From positions 17,216,691-17,280,690 of the forward strand of contig CM060115.1 in the NCBI GenBank assembly GCA_030522415.1: a stretch of DNA of 64,000 bases, read 5' to 3'. The position numbers and the translations under genes are program-made. The number at the start of each line of letters is the position of its first letter. Within the stretch, counting starts at the first letter, position 1. Shown here piece by piece: positions 63,498 through 64,000 of this stretch. Below the pieces are notes generated by a model. It was not told the DNA's origin, made no database searches, and saw only the letters and a program-made list of their open reading frames with translations. Source of the stretch: Channallabes apus (lineage: Eukaryota; Chordata; Actinopteri; Siluriformes; Clariidae).

Positions 63498-64000
63498 TTA
63501 AACTTTTTATTAACCAACTTTTCTCTTGGGTTTTTTTTTTTCACTTTTTTTTCCACAGCTTAAGTTTATAGTTTTATAAACTCCCACACCTCCCATTCCT
63601 GATATTTATGTATGTCTTTAACATTGACTCTATCTGAACTTAAATCTCATGATCAGTTTATTATTAAGCTTTCTGAATAATGTGTTAATCCTGCGGCGAA
63701 ATGAAGCTTACTGTAATTCTCTACTTGTCACGGGAAATCATGTTTAACTACAATTAATTACTCTAAGTTAAAGTAAAAAGTCCTTATTATTTTCAGAACA
63801 CTGTCATTTTTGTTACTTGTCAAAATGTTATTAAACCGCATTCCATACACATAAACATATTAAAACAAAAAGAGCTGAAATCCTGGTGCTTTGTTATTTT
63901 GATTAATTGTTACCAGTTTTTTTTTAAATCCTTATAAGTTTTAGAGGAAATAAAAATACAGCAAACAATGAAACTATAATGAAACACACATATGTATACA
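63498..64000. other. Gene-free AT-rich stretch to the window end
   Basis: T-rich and A-rich DNA with no coding or element recognised. Confidence 0.5.

Overview
The window is animal genomic DNA, almost certainly from a teleost fish. The evidence is the repeat complement: Rex1/CR1-like and L2 LINEs, an I-clade (Nimb-like) LINE, DIRS1-like retrotransposons, several Tc1-like, hAT and PIF/Harbinger DNA transposons, tRNA-derived SINEs and abundant CA/TA microsatellites. An intronless UGT5-type gene fits this too. The exact order cannot be fixed from the sequence; an otophysan such as a catfish or cyprinid would fit. No bacterial, organellar or CRISPR features were seen.

Most of the 64 kb is nested transposable elements. 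Two direct-orientation paralogous blocks, 1-7009 (left) and about 46440-56850 (right), share one backbone: a Rex1-like LINE interrupted by an L2 LINE, then a Tc1-type repeat and a SINE. Each has since diverged. The left block lost about 4.5 kb and gained a 2.66-kb hAT element. The right block gained a Tc1-like element. Each block serves as the empty site for insertions in the other.

From 7010 to 26245 lies one minus-strand DIRS1-like element blown apart by later insertions. Its recombinase, RNase H and RT parts lie at 7.4-10.6 kb, its gag-like part at 20.2-20.8 kb and its far terminal repeat at 26.05-26.25 kb. A 5.15-kb I-clade LINE (20902-26051, 13-bp target duplication) sits in its terminal repeat. 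A 9.5-kb segment with inverted ends (10662-20145) sits near its gag region. That segment carries a CpG-rich putative first exon, two probable coding exons of a small cellular-type gene, a Harbinger-type MITE and a hAT-like element.

From 26.3 to 30.5 kb is mostly unassigned DNA with a hAT MITE and an L2 scrap. A second, plus-strand DIRS1-like element (30554-37043) has an L2 inserted in its RT. From 37.3 to 40.5 kb are minus-strand L2 and Rex1 remnants with a Tc1-like copy inside.

The one clear intact host gene is an intronless UDP-glucuronosyltransferase of UGT5 type (42174-43799, minus). It is flanked by direct repeats, and a 3' relic of a relative lies at 61.4 kb. Both residues aligned with the usual catalytic His/Asp pair appear substituted (Arg44, Glu165). 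The right end (57-64 kb) holds two further broken Tc1-like elements, a PIF/Harbinger element with its Myb-like and transposase genes, a SINE with target duplication, and a 600-bp inverted-repeat element.

All identifications come from reading motifs and comparing copies within the window; no database search was possible.
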